A stretch of DNA of 64,000 bases from Hysterangium stoloniferum (lineage: Eukaryota; Basidiomycota; Agaricomycetes; Hysterangiales; Hysterangiaceae). Below, one piece after another: positions 44,578 through 56,515 of the stretch (its first letter is position 1; each line of letters starts with the position of its first letter). Under the pieces are notes generated by a model. That model was not told where the DNA came from and did not search any database. It was given only the letters and a program-made list of their open reading frames with translations. The position numbers and the translations under genes are program-made. Location of the stretch: contig WHVD01000179.1 in assembly GCA_015178975.1 (NCBI GenBank), forward strand, positions 62,001 to 126,000, written 5' to 3'.

Positions 44578-46289
44578 TCCCTTGGACCCCCAACAAAAGA
44601 AAAAGGCAGTATCACCCTCTGACCAATACTATTAGCATCTGTATTGACATCCTGATTTGTAAATGCATCAACCACCTGGTTGTAGAGTTCTGCACATAAT
44701 CTTGGTTGATTATCCCTCAGAAATCTCAATCTGTGCTGCTCTGTTATGGCCTAGGTATCGACAATACAGTATACTACTGGAATAGCTTTTGTGCATAAAA
44801 CAGGGTCATGGCTTCATTTGCTCTGGGAAATAGGTGATAGGCATAATATTCACATTGGGTCACTTTATGCCTTTTATCTTCATCTTCACCTTCTTCATCC
44901 TGCTGTCCAGGCTGGGGCTGCCAATTTTGATTTGCATAGGAAATGTCCCATGACCAACCACACTCACCTCTGGGGAAGAGCATAACATAGTGAAGGGGTG
45001 TATAAATGGCTTGTGCATCATATACATGATGGAACTGGCCTCCCCTTCTCTGAACAATAATATCCCTTGGATCACCATGACCTGTGTCACCCTCTCCAGG
45101 AAGAATGACTGCAAGTTCATCACTGGTTGGAAGGTTGTACTGTCGTGTGTCATTAAAAGCCTTGTAGCTCAGTCTAACATGTAATCTTGGAGTTCTGCCT
45201 GTGTCCTCAATCACTCATGTGCCTGGCGATAGAGTTCTATAAAAGGATTATATTGCTCCATCATATCCTGGAGGTCAGAAAAGGTTTGGTTGTTTAGGTT
45301 CTGATTGCCCTTGTGATTCTGCCTCTGCTGCAATGCCTGCCTCAGTCCATCCTCCTCTGCCAATGCAGGATCATGGATGTAAAGCTGAGCATAACTACGT
45401 GATATGTACACCTTCTGTGTAAGGAATCAAGGCACCATGCTGGTGATACAATTCACCATGAATTTTGAAGACATATGGGCCACCACCACCTTGCAAGACA
45501 GACTCATTCAAATTGACACCAAGTGATGTAAATGCAAATGCATTATTATATGCCCAAATATTTTTCCGAAATTCCTTGCCATTGTCTGTAGAATGGCTGG
45601 AGGTGGAGGCATAACAGGAGTGGAACCCATTGTAGCTGTGGTTGTGCAGCTGCATTTGCTGCTGGCGGATCATGCTAAATAGGTGGTAATGGATGCAGAG
45701 GTTGGTGGTGGTGTTATAGTGGTGCTAATTGCAAAATAGGTACTTGTGGGGCTGCATGTCTAAGTGGATGGTGATGCTGTGGTGGTGCCAATTGAAAAAT
45801 GGATGCCTGTGGTTGTACAGCTATATTTGCATTGGTATTCACCTGCGGTTGTTGAGGTATATTTGCATTTACATGTGTATGCTGAGAAGGTTGCAAAGCT
45901 GCTTGTAGAGCTTCAGCTTGAGCATGCATGGCAGCTACTGCAGCAGAGCCAAGTGGGGGTGGCACACCATGATTTGCAGGTCCAGGTCTATGTGGATTCT
46001 GTGGAGGCTGCAATGGTGGCAGAGGTGCATACTGGGGTGCAAGAGGATTTCTACCATGGTAGGGTAAGACCATAGGATGTCCAGGAACCAGAAATGGATC
46101 ATCATGAGATGGGCCTGCACTTACTGGAGGTTGTCGGAATGGTTGAGGAGGTAGTGGGATAGCATTTAACTAATTCTGCACATTAGAATGTTCATGGTGG
46201 ACAGTTGGAGAGGTCATTTGCAAATGCTGCCTACACTCCTCATCTCGCTCCTGCTGGTGATGGCATTCAGGTATTTGAGGAGGATCCAT
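44578..46289 (-). mobile_element. Helitron relic, N-terminal half of the Rep-helicase gene
   Basis: The minus-strand start MDPPQIPECHHQQERDEECR at 46289 leads into a Pro/Gln/Ala-rich region (46073-45714, with HTHVNANIPQQPQVNTNANI). Then come IWAYNNAFAFTSLGV and VFKIHGELYHQHGALIPYTE (45673-45395), YAQLYIHDPALAEED, LPTSDELAVILPGEGD with RDIIVQRRGGQFHHVYDAQA and TPLHYVMLFPRGECGWSWDI (45214-44774). Last is FLRDNQPRLCAELYNQVVDA (44729-44535). This is the standard order of the Helitron N-terminal region. The Rep nuclease and helicase parts are lost where the Tc1 fragment begins. It has several stops and frame changes. It is a different copy from 37970-40940. Confidence 0.85.
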
Positions 46290-46299
46290 AATGGATAGA

Positions 46300-47730
46300 T
46301 CAGCTGAATTGGGAGGGAGGGAGGGAATGTGAAATGCAAATAGTGTGCAGCAAAATCAGGAGGCCAAGAAAAATGTAAGAAATACACTGATATAAACTGT
46401 TTGATTGTTAGAAAAGTGCACAATAAATATCAAAAATTGAATTCACCTTGAATATTGCCTGACTATCTAGAAGCAGCCACAAACAATAGTAGGGGCAGAA
46501 GGATGTCAAATTTGAAAGAGTAGACAAATCCAGAGTCTAATCCAAGGAAAAGGTCCAGAGAAAACTCCAATAAAATATGATCAGGAGAGCTATATGGCTT
46601 ATCTGGAACCTAGCCAAGTTCCCACCAGAATGGAACACCAAAGAGGGAAATTGCCACGAGACAGTGCAAAGATAGGAAGGCTTATTTGTGACCCCTCAGT
46701 CAATGTACAAATCCAAAGATTAATGCATGTGACCAGGTGAAGCCCCTTGCACTGCTAAGTGAGGGAGGTACTTGACAACAGCAATCTAAGGCTGTGCAGG
46801 TGCACTTCACACTCAATAAGCTTGTTCAACCTGTAAGGTACACCTCCTCCAACTGGCAAGCACATCACTGATACAGAAGAAATCTTGCAGAGAATGAGTC
46901 CTAAAATAGTCCAAAAAGCAAAAATAAATTGTAAATATTTTTGAGCTAAGAAATAGCATCTAAAATAACATACCTGGAGATTTATACAAGAGGAGAGAAA
47001 GGGTGACAGGGCCAAAAAGGTGGCACAAAGGGGCCAACTATTATCAAATAATATATTTTAATTTATTAAACCAAGCAAAAAATGAATTAATTAAAGGCCA
47101 GGACTCACCTTGTACCTTTAGAAAGCACTCAATAGAAGAGGAGGAATATAGCAATTAAGCAGGGAGAGGTAGAGGGAGAGGGATTGAAGTAAAAGAAACT
47201 AAAATAGCCTGAGAAAGCATAGAAAAAAAGATTAAATATTTTATAGCAATGTAAATGGATGATAAACATACATGAAGACAGTATATATCGTTCAGAGAGT
47301 GGACTACAAAATTTAGAGGCACAGAAAAGTGTGGAAAGAGGGCAAAACTGGCTGCATAGATATTATTTAATTATTAAAAAGGCAAAAATAGAAAGAAATA
47401 AATGCAGGACTCCACACACCTTTAATAACACCCTAATATCTCAGAGAATTGTTTCAAGAAGACTCTTCAACAATATAGGCAGTAGAGCATTGGGGGGGAG
47501 GGAGAGGAAGTGGGAGATAGGAGTAGCAGCATTGAGGTTTACAGTGGACTTCCAGTGTTCCATGGAGCATGGGAACCTGGGCCGAAATTGCCCCTGCCCT
47601 GAGAGAATACTCCCACGCACATCACAGAATACTTCCATGCATGTCAGAATACTCCCACACACATCACAGAATACTCCCATGATGTCACAAAAGCTCCCAT
47701 GGTGGAAGAAATACTCCCAAGCATGCCAAA
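46300..47730. other. No gene recognised; short reiterations near 47.6 kb
   Basis: AG-rich, CpG-poor sequence upstream of the Helitron gene. At about 47600-47700 a catcacagaatactccca-type motif recurs four times. The 183-codon plus frame at 47259-47810 crosses this reiteration and runs into the dispersed repeat at 47731, so it is not considered a gene. Confidence 0.5.
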
Positions 47731-48600
47731 CGGCCTTGAACCTTCATGTTCAAGCCAAAGGTTGGAACCCTTGTCTCAGAGAGGGGAATCACATGGTAAA
47801 TAAAGGGTAAAAAATAAGTAGAATATGAGGTCATTATGACCTAAATAATGACCTCATAAAATAAATAAATGGTTAAATATTTAGCTTTCAAAATGCATAT
47901 TAGGAGGGCCAAGTTTCCAATAAAATCATCTTATCACACACACATTTTACTGCACAGCTCAGAAGCTTATCTAATCATCCTAAGGACAATAATAGCCTTA
48001 GTCTGATACACTAACTGCAAGCACCTACATTTGCAGAATCTTGAATCTTTGTCAGCAACTCTTGAACTTAGCTAATCATCTAAGTTCCCCCAGCCTCACA
48101 GCTACCCTTTTGGCTTATTAATTACATAATAAACCTAATAAGTATCTAAGTATCCTTACTGAAATTCCCTGCCAATATTAGATTATTCAAGGCCCAGCCC
48201 TAAGTTTATTGAATTAATCAAGTACAAGCACTCAGATAATCCAATACAAATTACTTTCTCTATTAATAAATTATTTAACACCTTGTTAAATTACTATTAA
48301 TAGTTACAAATAAGCATACAAGAATCTGAAGCTTTATATTAAGTGTCTGCTAAGGTACTGTGCATATATTCAGCTTCTAGCCCCTATTCTCAAGGAATAG
48401 TTCTTTTATTTGCTAAAAGAGTCATATATTGTTCTATAATAATCAAAATAAGCATTGATTTGAGTTGTTTAAGCTTAATAACACAGCTCATTAATCTATC
48501 AGTATTTAAATTATTGGACCTTTGCTTATTTTATTGTTGAAGCTCTGTGACACTATAGCATATATCGAGCTATCTAAGAGAAACCCCTGAATGCATTACA
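47731..48600 (+). repeat. 870-bp dispersed repeat, plus copy (partner 17450-18328)
   Basis: It starts cggccttgaaccttcatgtt and ends gaatgcattaca. It aligns end to end with the reverse complement of 17450-18328, differing by point changes and small indels. The start carries the palindrome cttgaac...gttcaag. The two copies lie about 29 kb apart in opposite orientation. Confidence 0.8.
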
Positions 48601-49137
48601 ACTACCAAGTCAATCAACAGATTGTGTTAGGTTAGCCAGTTGTCCTAGGATGACTGAGTAACTTGAATCCAACTGCATCGCATAGAAAGTGACTGCCTGA
48701 GAAAGAAAGAGTGTGTGTAGTTGTGGGGGGGGGCTACAGTTGTTTGGATGGTTTCTTTCTTGAAGGCATGGTTAAGACAATCTGCAGGATTTGATCAGAA
48801 AATACTATCAAGTGTGGGGCTCATGGGTGGATCTCTGGGGGAAACCTGGGGAAGTTCCATTGAAGGACTTGGCTTCAGCTGATGTGCTGTGCCCTTGCAA
48901 GATCATGTTGTCCAACTTCAGACAGGAGTAGATGGGAAACCTGTGGGTTCTGAGAATACACTGAGGCAGATACTAAGTCAAAGCTAAGTTGAAACTAAGT
49001 TGATTTTCTGATCAGATTGTAAGTACAGATAGTAGCTAGACTATATAGACTAGTATATTATTGTACTACATATCCAGAGATACAAAAGGACATAACAGGC
49101 ATACTGTTAAGAGACATGTGTCGAGCTTATCAGAGGG

Positions 49138-49750
49138 TGTGAAGAGTGGTGGAAGTTCTAACCATTCTATATACGAAGAATATCAACCATTTAGGTATGA
49201 CATGACGATGTATTGACTATCTAAGTCTAATACAGACCAAACACGTATTGACTGTTTAGTTCAATATGGTCAAGTGAATTAGCTATCTAAAGTAGAATAG
49301 AGAGCTAAAATGAATAAAGGAGAATCTACTGTAAAGTATGATTCTGAATGACTGCTTGAGTGTTGAAGAGAATAATGAGAGAGTCAAATAACAGAGTAGT
49401 GTGGATGTAGTCTGCGCGGATTGAGATAATGGTTTGAGTTTCGACTAGTATAGTTCAAAGCTCTTATTGCACTAGTAGTTAAAGCCGGTATGTGACAGTC
49501 GAGACAATACCCCAATCACAACTTACATAAATTGTGGGTAAAAAGTGTCTGAGTTCTAACTATCGGTGCTAGAATACATAGGTCTGGCATGTATGTCCCC
49601 ACAAGAGTCAATGTACCAAATGCACAGGTCATCGAACTAAATACAGTATATGCGTATAATAAAATAGAGAGAAAATAGAAATAATAATGGAAATATAGTG
49701 TGGGCTTGTCCAGACTATATTTCGGAGTATATTTTGCAGTACCTCTCACA
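49138..49750 (+). mobile_element. Solo LTR (TGTGAAGAGTGG family, 3' end type B, 613 bp)
   Basis: It starts TGTGAAGAGTGG, ends GTACCTCTCACA, and is flanked by GAGGG (49133-49137 and 49751-49755). Its 3' third (ataataaaatagagagaaaa ... ggagtatattttgcagtacc) differs completely from the type A copies, while the 5' end is shared. It is inserted near the end of the LTR 49105-52150. Confidence 0.93.
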
Positions 49751-50128
49751 GAGGGTTTCTGGAGAAACCCGTGGGAAAGCCAGTAGGACTTGGCTTCAGC
49801 TTATAGGCTGCGCCCTTGTGAGATTGTGTCATCCAATTTCAGATGGGTGAATGGGAATCCCAGGGAGTCTGGGAGTAGTTGGTGGGTTGTGAGGTTGGAG
49901 GGTTGACTGTGGGAATCCCGCAGAAGTCAAGGGGTAAGACGGAGATGAGTCAGAGGTTGTGTGATAGATAGGTTGGAGCCCATAGGCCCTGATGAGGTAA
50001 ATAGTGGTGTGTTTCAAAGAGGAGATTAGAGCGGAAAATGTACTGAGATTACTGGGGAGAATCTAAGCTGATTTTCTGACTGGATTGTATGTACAATATC
50101 TGCCAGACTATATAGACTGTGGAATGTA

Positions 50129-51709
50129 CAGTGGCTTTGAAAACTGTCCCAATGTTTTGGTAATTCTCAATAAATGCTTTATAACCTACCAAATAAATTT
50201 TCTAAAGTAGTGAGAATATTCTCACATATACCTTAGCATACTAGCTTTGTTATACCCAAATACTACATAATATAGATGGATATTGGTGTCACAGTGAATA
50301 TTTAAAAATGACCAATCATTGGGACAGTTTTGCAACCACTCTTTTTGGATCAGATATCTTGTTATTCTAGTACTTTGTATGGCCTCCCTTAGCCTTTATT
50401 ACAGCATAAAATCTTCTCGGCATACTTTCTATCAGTTTCTGACACTCCTGAGGCTCAATATTTGGCCATTCCACTTTCACCCTCTCCTATAACTCCCAAA
50501 CTCCCTTTGGTAGTGAAGGATATTTCTGGAGCTGTTTCTTCAGGTGAAACCAAAGATTTTCTTTGGGATTCAGGTCAGGAGACTGTGCTGGCCAGTCTAA
50601 CACCTGAATATGATTTTCAGAAAACCATTTTTGTGCCATCTTGGATGTGTGTTTAGGATGATTATCCTGCTGGAAAATGGCCTCACCTGCTGGAATCTTC
50701 AAATATTCAATGCTCTGGGACAAATGCTGAGCCAGGATCTCCACATATTGTGCAGAATCCATCCTTCCTTCAATATTCCTACTCCATTCCAATCTATAAA
50801 GCCCCACATCATGATATTTTCACCTCCATACTTGACTGTAAGTTGGGTTGTCCTATCAGAAAGTGGTTATCCAGCTTTCTTCCATGCATATTGATGTCCA
50901 TCTGACCCAATCTTATTGATCTTGGTCTCATAAGACCACAAGACCCTTTTCCAATCATCCACAGTCCAGTTTTGGTACATACTTGAGGGCAAAGCTTAAC
51001 CTGGCTTTCTATGTTGAGCCTTGAGCAAGGGCCTTTTTGCTTTGACTACAGCTTTTAAACCATGCTGTTTCAAGATCATCCTAACTTTTTTGGATGAGAC
51101 ATGGGATTCATTGATGGAATTGATGAAGTGTGTGGCCTGGATAGCATTATCTAGCTTCCCAGAAGTGATTTGATATATGTATGATCCTCTGGTCAGTAGG
51201 ATAAAGCTTGGAAGGACATCCTCCTTTCAGGTTTTCTTTGTCTATGTCCATCTCCTGAGCAATTCCACTGATAGTAGACTTGCTAACACCTGTTGTAGAG
51301 TCTACATTCCTATTGGAGAGTCCATTTTGTAGGAGGGAGATGGCTTGTTCTCTTTTGAGAGGGGAAATAGCTTTCATGATAAGAATGATAGTTAAATGTG
51401 ACATTTCATGTCACATATTAATTACAACATCAAGTAGATGTCACATAATCTTTCCTGTAATTTTCCTATGATATAATGAAATGTGTGAAAAGAGAGGGTT
51501 GCAAAACTGTCCCAATGATTGGTCATTTTTAAATATTCACTGTGACACCGATATCCATCAATATTATGTAATATTTGGGTATATCAAAGTTAGTATGCTA
51601 AGGTATATGTGAGAATATGTATGTTTACTATTTTAGAAAATTTATTTGGTAGGTTATAAATCATTTATTGAGAATTACCAAAACATTGGGACAGTTTTGG
51701 AAGCCACTG
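50129..51709 (-). mobile_element. Tc1/mariner (DD34E) element, nearly complete but dead
   Basis: 1581 bp bounded by TA (50127-50128, 51710-51711), with inverted ends cagtggctttgaaaactgtc and its complement. The minus-strand transposase pieces are an N-terminal helix-turn-helix at 51404-51147 (MKAISPLKREQAISLLQNGL) and the C-terminal catalytic part at 50807-50487. The latter has IFQQDNHPKHTSKMAQKWFS and PDLNPKENLWFHLKKQLQKY. Exactly 34 residues separate the second Asp from the Glu, giving DD34E. The middle part, with the first catalytic Asp, is disturbed near 50930-51000. It is about 55 bp shorter than its sister at 27229-28864 but better preserved at the C-terminus. The pre-insertion site is visible in related LTRs (for example aatgtaataatacc at 7993). 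Confidence 0.92.
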
Positions 51710-52359
51710 TATGTCATACCAAATCCAGTAATAATGAAATCCAAACTAGTAATCATGAAACGAGATAAGTAAACACCAAGGTTGGTGTTAGGAATGGAAT
51801 GGAGCAGAGCAGAGTCTGAAATGTGATAGGTCATTAGACCATAATGGGAATGGGGTGGGAGTGGAGTCCAAAACATGACAGGACATTTAACCATAATGGG
51901 AATGGGGCTCAGTTAGAGGGCTGATGGGTTTTCCGATCGGGGTCCAGTGACTGGTATGTGGGACAGGGTCAGAGATAGACAGGTGTGCGGGTATTCCGGT
52001 GACTGATACATGAAGTGACAAAGGTTGAGCATGGACAGGTCTGATGTCTGGAGTCCGGTGGGTATTCTGGTAAACTGATGACTGATGCATGTAGGGTGTG
52101 GCTGCATATAAGTTAGTGCCCAGAGTCCGGTGGGTTTTCTGGTCATAACACATACAATAAGACAATAAACCAGATATCAAACAGATGAGTAAACAAGGGG
52201 CAGACTGATCCAGGTGTGAAATGGGCAAAGATGGATTGGGAACAAGGGGTCCAGGATGTCTGGGAGGAGTCCCGTGGCTGGTTCATATGGTATAGAGAGT
52301 TGGATATCTATGGGGTGGGTTCCATGTCACAGCATGTTTCCCAGTCCTAACACTTTAAC

Positions 52360-53080
52360 ACAAAGAGGGGCAATCTAAGTCAATATTTGAACTAAAGAAA
52401 TATACCATACATAATGGGGTTGTTATATAAAAGTGCAATAGATGATCAGAAGGCCAATCAAGGAAGCAAGAAGTTGTGATGGGTCAAGGGAAGCAGGGAA
52501 AAGAACAAGGATCAAACTGAAACCAAATGTGATGAAACACAACTATTATAAAGGTTGTGAGGTGGTAAATAATCTGTCCACATAGAACAGGTGATGGTAG
52601 AGTGTCGGGACACAATGACCAAACAGGTAATCAATAGAAAAACAGGCATTGGGGTGCCACAGGTGGTGACACCATAGTCAGGGGGACCAATAGCAGAGTG
52701 CCAGAGATGACAAGAGTAAAACCAAGTTGTGGAAGTCTCAATGGTAAGGAACCTAACAGTACATTTCCAAAGCAAGAGATTCCCAAAACTCTTATAGCAG
52801 TGTAGAATACCTGGAAAGAAACAATGCTCAATAACACTAATGAATAGAGAGATTTGACTCAGGAATTGCAGAGGTTGTTTGTTGAGGCTCAAAATTTCTT
52901 CAAACTCCAACATTGAGTCTCGCTGTGTCTGCAATGAATATACTCACTACCATTCTATTCGGGTGCCACACACTGTGTTGTGAAAGGTGGACAATTGATG
53001 TGAATATACACTTTGGCTTCAAACTCAAACATAGCGATATTTTGAATGGTAATACTTAAAATACCATTTTAAATGATACA
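52360..53080. other. No gene recognised
   Basis: AT-rich repeat-like sequence. The longest frame (minus, 52934-52512) is hydrophobic and irregular, with no domain; it is judged a chance frame. This stretch leads into the 3' flank of the C2H2 gene. Confidence 0.45.
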
Positions 53081-53084
53081 ATGT

Positions 53085-53590
53085 GCGGTCTCTGAACTCA
53101 CACAATATACAATGCTAAAAAATAATGAAATGGACGGAAAAATAGAAAAATAGACAAGAACCCCATAATATATCATTCAAAAGTATTGTCACCATAATAA
53201 AGTATTTAGAATAAATGGTAGTGTCGTACTTTCGCCGCACGAATATTTTTCACGCCACTCGCCAGTGTGACTATCTTAAATTGCGTGTGACCACTGGGGA
53301 CTTTTTATTTTTCAAAATGCAATTGCGGTCATACCATAGATAGAATAGACACGTACAAAAATGACGCCATAAATAACAAAAAGCCAAATATGTATACAAA
53401 ATATACAAAGATATGTCTCCGTATCCGTACCAAAGCGGTGGTAAAAAGTCCAATCAAGTCTCGAGTGGCTTTCACTCAACAACTCAACCGAACACCCCCC
53501 CTTGACAAAAAAAAAAAAAACAGAAAAGGTAATACAAAACAACCCACCACGCGTGTGTGCCGTTTTAAAAAAAAACATGATGGGGAGAAC
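53085..53590 (+). repeat. 3' flank of the C2H2 gene, partner of 31190-31870
   Basis: CpG-rich version of the block described at 31190-31870; includes a C7 and an adjacent A14 run (53491-53520). It lies downstream of the minus-strand gene ending at 53739 and may include its terminator or polyadenylation region, though no specific signal is clear. Confidence 0.7.
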
Positions 53591-53738
53591 AAGAGGACAG
53601 CAAAGGAACGGGGCAGAAAAGCGGTCCATGAACAGTAAAACGTACACCACGTACACCGGCACCCGTCACTTCTGCGCGATGTGAATGTCCCACATCAGAC
53701 CAACACTCAACAACACCCCAACACCCAACACGGAGCAC

Positions 53739-55675
53739 TCAAACCTCCATCTCCCACTCATCCTCCACCTTCCCACCCCCATTCGCAGTCCCGTCCGCGT
53801 GCTCATCGACCTCCACATCATCAATCTCCACATCGACATCGTCCACATCGACATCATCTACATCGTCCACATCAATCTCCTCACCCTCACCACTGCTCAT
53901 AGCGGCAGCAGCCATCGTACTCGCAGTAGCCATGGGGTATCCATATCCCGAGGTAGGCATATGCGTCGGCAATGTGTACGCGTAGGTATGTGGGTGCGCA
54001 TGGGCGTGCGTGTGGGCATGCAACTGCGACTGCATATGCGCTGCGGCAGCGGACGGATGGGCAGGATGAGCACCAGGTCCAGCAGCCGCCACATGCGGAT
54101 GATAGCCACGGTACTGCGACGTCGGGTCCGCACCCGGGCTGGGATTAGGATGTCCCAGCAACCCCGGCCTGAACTGCGTCACAGGGACCGGACCCGGGAT
54201 CGGAATCGTCACGGGCACCGCGCCGGCCTTCACTCTCGTGGTTGTGTTCGTGTTCGTGTTCGTGTTCGTGGGCATGCTGCCCCGCATGCCGCTCCTCGCA
54301 GCAGTCGTAGGCAACGGTAACGACCGTCCGCCGACCCCAGTCCCAGCCCGACCAGGCGACACCCGCACCTCCATCTCCGCATCATCATCGCCATCCGCCT
54401 CATCCTCGCTCGTGCTCATATCTCCAGGGTCCGTGGGGCTAGGGTACGACGCGCCGTTCGGGAAGGCGCCGCCCGGATGGGAAGAAGACGTAGCGTTGAC
54501 ACCAGCATTGGGATTTGCAGTGTTATGGCCATTGCCGCCACTGGCATTGACCAACGAAGACTCGGACGTCGGAAGTGAGTTGGGGGTGGGGAGGAGTCCG
54601 CCAGAGAGGTATGAGGGCCAGAGGGACCGGTCTTCAGGGAGGGATGTACCGCCGCCCGAGGTCGTGGGGGAGAGGTGGGAGAGGATGGCTGCGGCCTGGT
54701 GAAAAGCTTTAACGCTGTGCTGAGAGATAGATGGAGCGAACAAAAACGGCTCACCTCCAGGAGCTGCACTTGCTGATGCTTGGACAGGAGAAACTTGCTT
54801 GCTTCGCGCCAGTGTGGGGAGTGTTCCCAGCGGTGTTTGACGAGACAGCTCGGGTGCCGGTAGACCTGGGTTTTTTTAATGTCGGTATTTTGTAATAAAA
54901 CACAAACACACACCTTGGCACAGCTCTCACACTTGAACGTGAGACCCTTCTTCTTCCCCCCGTGTCCCTGTCCGGGCCCCTGCCCCTGCCCCTGCGAATG
55001 CATATCGCCATCCAACGGTGCACTCTTCGAAAGCTGCGCCCCGGCACTACTGCTCCTCGTATGCATCCCCTGCCCCTGCCCTTGGGTCGGCGCCTGGGGA
55101 CTCTTCACCCGCATCCCAGGCGGCGAGAGGGCCAGCGCCGCAGACGTGAGACGGTCCCTGTCCTCGGGGTGGTTATGCAGCCTGAGCAGTCGCTGGTCGC
55201 TGGAATTGAGGTCGCCTAGGCCTGCGCCTGCGCCCACGCCCACGCCTGCGCCTGCGCCCACGCCCACGCCTGCTCCGGATGCGGAAGTAGGTCCCACGCC
55301 GCCGCCAGCGCCCACTCCGGCCATGGAGGGCTTCATAAGGGCATCACTCGGCCTGCGTTTGCGGGTCTGGCTGAATGAGCTGCGGTGGCGCTGCTTGATG
55401 GGGATGGGGATGGGGATGGGGGCGGGAGGTGGGGCGGGAGCGGGCGCGGGGTATGTCATGGATGGTTCGTGGACGATTGGGGTTGCGATTGGGATGGCGG
55501 CGGGAGCGGGGGCAGGGGCGGCGGCTGTGCGGGTCTGTATTTGGGTGTGCGTCGTCTGGGTCTGTGTGGAGGATGTGAAGCGGGCTGATTTGGATTTGGT
55601 CTTGGGTGCCGGGCTTGGGCTTGGGTTTGTGTTGGAGAGAGAGAGGAGGGAGAGTGGGTGGGATGTGCTTGTCAT
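53739..55675 (-). CDS. C2H2 zinc-finger protein with long low-complexity arms, 609 residues, two introns
   Basis: Model: exon 55675-54914, intron 54913-54866 (gtgtgt...ccag, 48 nt), exon 54865-54755, intron 54754-54696 (gtgagc...ccag, 59 nt), exon 54695-53739. All junctions are in phase 0 and the total coding length is 1830 nt. Start MTSTSHPLSLLSLSNT. Residues 1-230 are Ser/Pro/Ala/Gly-rich with a conserved-looking LHNHPEDRDRLTSAALALSP. The zinc finger spans the first intron: CESC, 12 residues, HRWEH (C-X2-C-X12-H-X3-H). KFLLSKHQQVQLLE and AAAILSHLSP follow across the second intron. After a Pro/Gly/Thr/His-rich middle (including a TN repeat from (gtgttc)n), the C-terminus is strongly acidic (EIDVDDVDDVDVDDVDVEID). 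It is a nuclear DNA-binding regulator by layout; the target is unknown. A dead copy lies at 21190-22760. Confidence 0.9.
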
Positions 55676-55680
55676 GGTGT

Positions 55681-55700
55681 TGATATGATATGATATGATA
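55681..55700 (+). repeat. (TGATA)4 tract in the 5' leader of the C2H2 gene
   Basis: Four tandem TGATA units lie 6-25 bp upstream of the ATG at 55675. GATA-type motifs are bound by fungal GATA factors when in a promoter; here they are probably within the leader, so a regulatory role is only a possibility. Confidence 0.7.
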
Positions 55701-55709
55701 ATGCGTGTC

Positions 55710-56510
55710 TGTGTCCCTTTGGATTTAAAAGAAGATTATAAGAAATAAAAAGACAAACGGACAAACAAAGTGAATATGAATCCTTCCTCCGTACTCCGAT
55801 TAATAATAACAATGCTCGGCAGCAATGGAATGTACACAAGGAAGCAGCGCAACGTTGAGGTCGCTCAGATAACAATGGACATGATCGCCAGGTGTGAGCG
55901 TGTGGACCGACGTCGTATATGTAAACCAACCTACAACCTCTCTACTCGCTTAGCCTTGATTCCCCCCCTATTTCGAGGTCCGACAAAAATTATAGCCTTT
56001 CGACCCCGGATACCCCGCCACCCTCTTCTTGCCCGGTCAAACCGATCCATTGCAAATTCATGCTCAATTTCAAATTGCGAGAATAATAAATTCGAATATT
56101 AACTTCCTCCCTCTCAGCCGCTGGCATCTCCGAAGCTCCCGTGACGTGCCGCCTCCATGTCACGGACTACCACACGACGTTCGGAATTCTCCGGTCCCGC
56201 AGTTTTGTTATCTTTCTCCCTTGGGGTCCCCCGGGTCACCCTCAACACATTTAGATCACATGACGAATGTCCTTTTGCAGAAAAAATCCATTATAAATTC
56301 TCATAGCGCTGCGGACTCAGACCACTACGCTCACTTTCAAAGAATACAACAACACTGCATGAATCATGTTCACGATATATCTTAAATCACTCAAGCAAGG
56401 TCGAGTCTTGTCCTCATCGCTGTCGCGAACAACAGACTTCGGTTATGGTGAAGTACAGCACCAACTCAAAACCGTGTGACGACAGTCCCGAGCCCAGGCA
56501 TCCAAATTTA
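55710..56510. other. Upstream region of the C2H2 gene, no other gene seen
   Basis: The first part (about 55760-55850) matches the starts of blocks A and B, so it is inherited promoter sequence. Overlapping frames of 85-118 codons on both strands lack domains. Nothing else is assigned. Confidence 0.45.
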
Positions 56511-56515
56511 ATTTA

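Larger units (their letters stand above)
49105..52150 (-). mobile_element. Solo LTR (gypsy-type family), itself holding two insertions
   Basis: Minus-strand start TGTTATGACCAG at 52150 and end CTTAACA at 49105, flanked by CATAC (49100-49104 and 52151-52155). Removing the solo LTR 49138-49750 with its duplication and the mariner 50129-51709 with its TA leaves about 845 bp. This matches the 839-bp sibling at 39928-40766. It is a solo LTR, with no internal coding part. Confidence 0.92.
48760..52352 (-). mobile_element. Outer, older LTR copy hosting a nested stack
   Basis: Sequence at 52151-52352 (minus-strand start TGTTAGGACTGGG) and at about 48760-49104 (with gacttggcttcagctgatgt) belongs to the same LTR family as 39928-40766 but is more diverged. 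The younger LTR 49105-52150 inserted into it, leaving CATAC duplicated. The far end of the outer copy near 48760 and its own target duplication are not resolved. It is a fossil. Confidence 0.5.

Noticed and set aside
47259-47810. 183-codon plus-strand frame
   Set aside because: It runs through a short tandem reiteration and into the 870-bp dispersed repeat, has no domain, and is closed in the partner copy.
54238-55688. Long plus-strand frames opposite the C2H2 gene (154 and 269 codons)
   Set aside because: They are antisense shadows of a GC-rich low-complexity gene that has good introns and a zinc finger on the minus strand.
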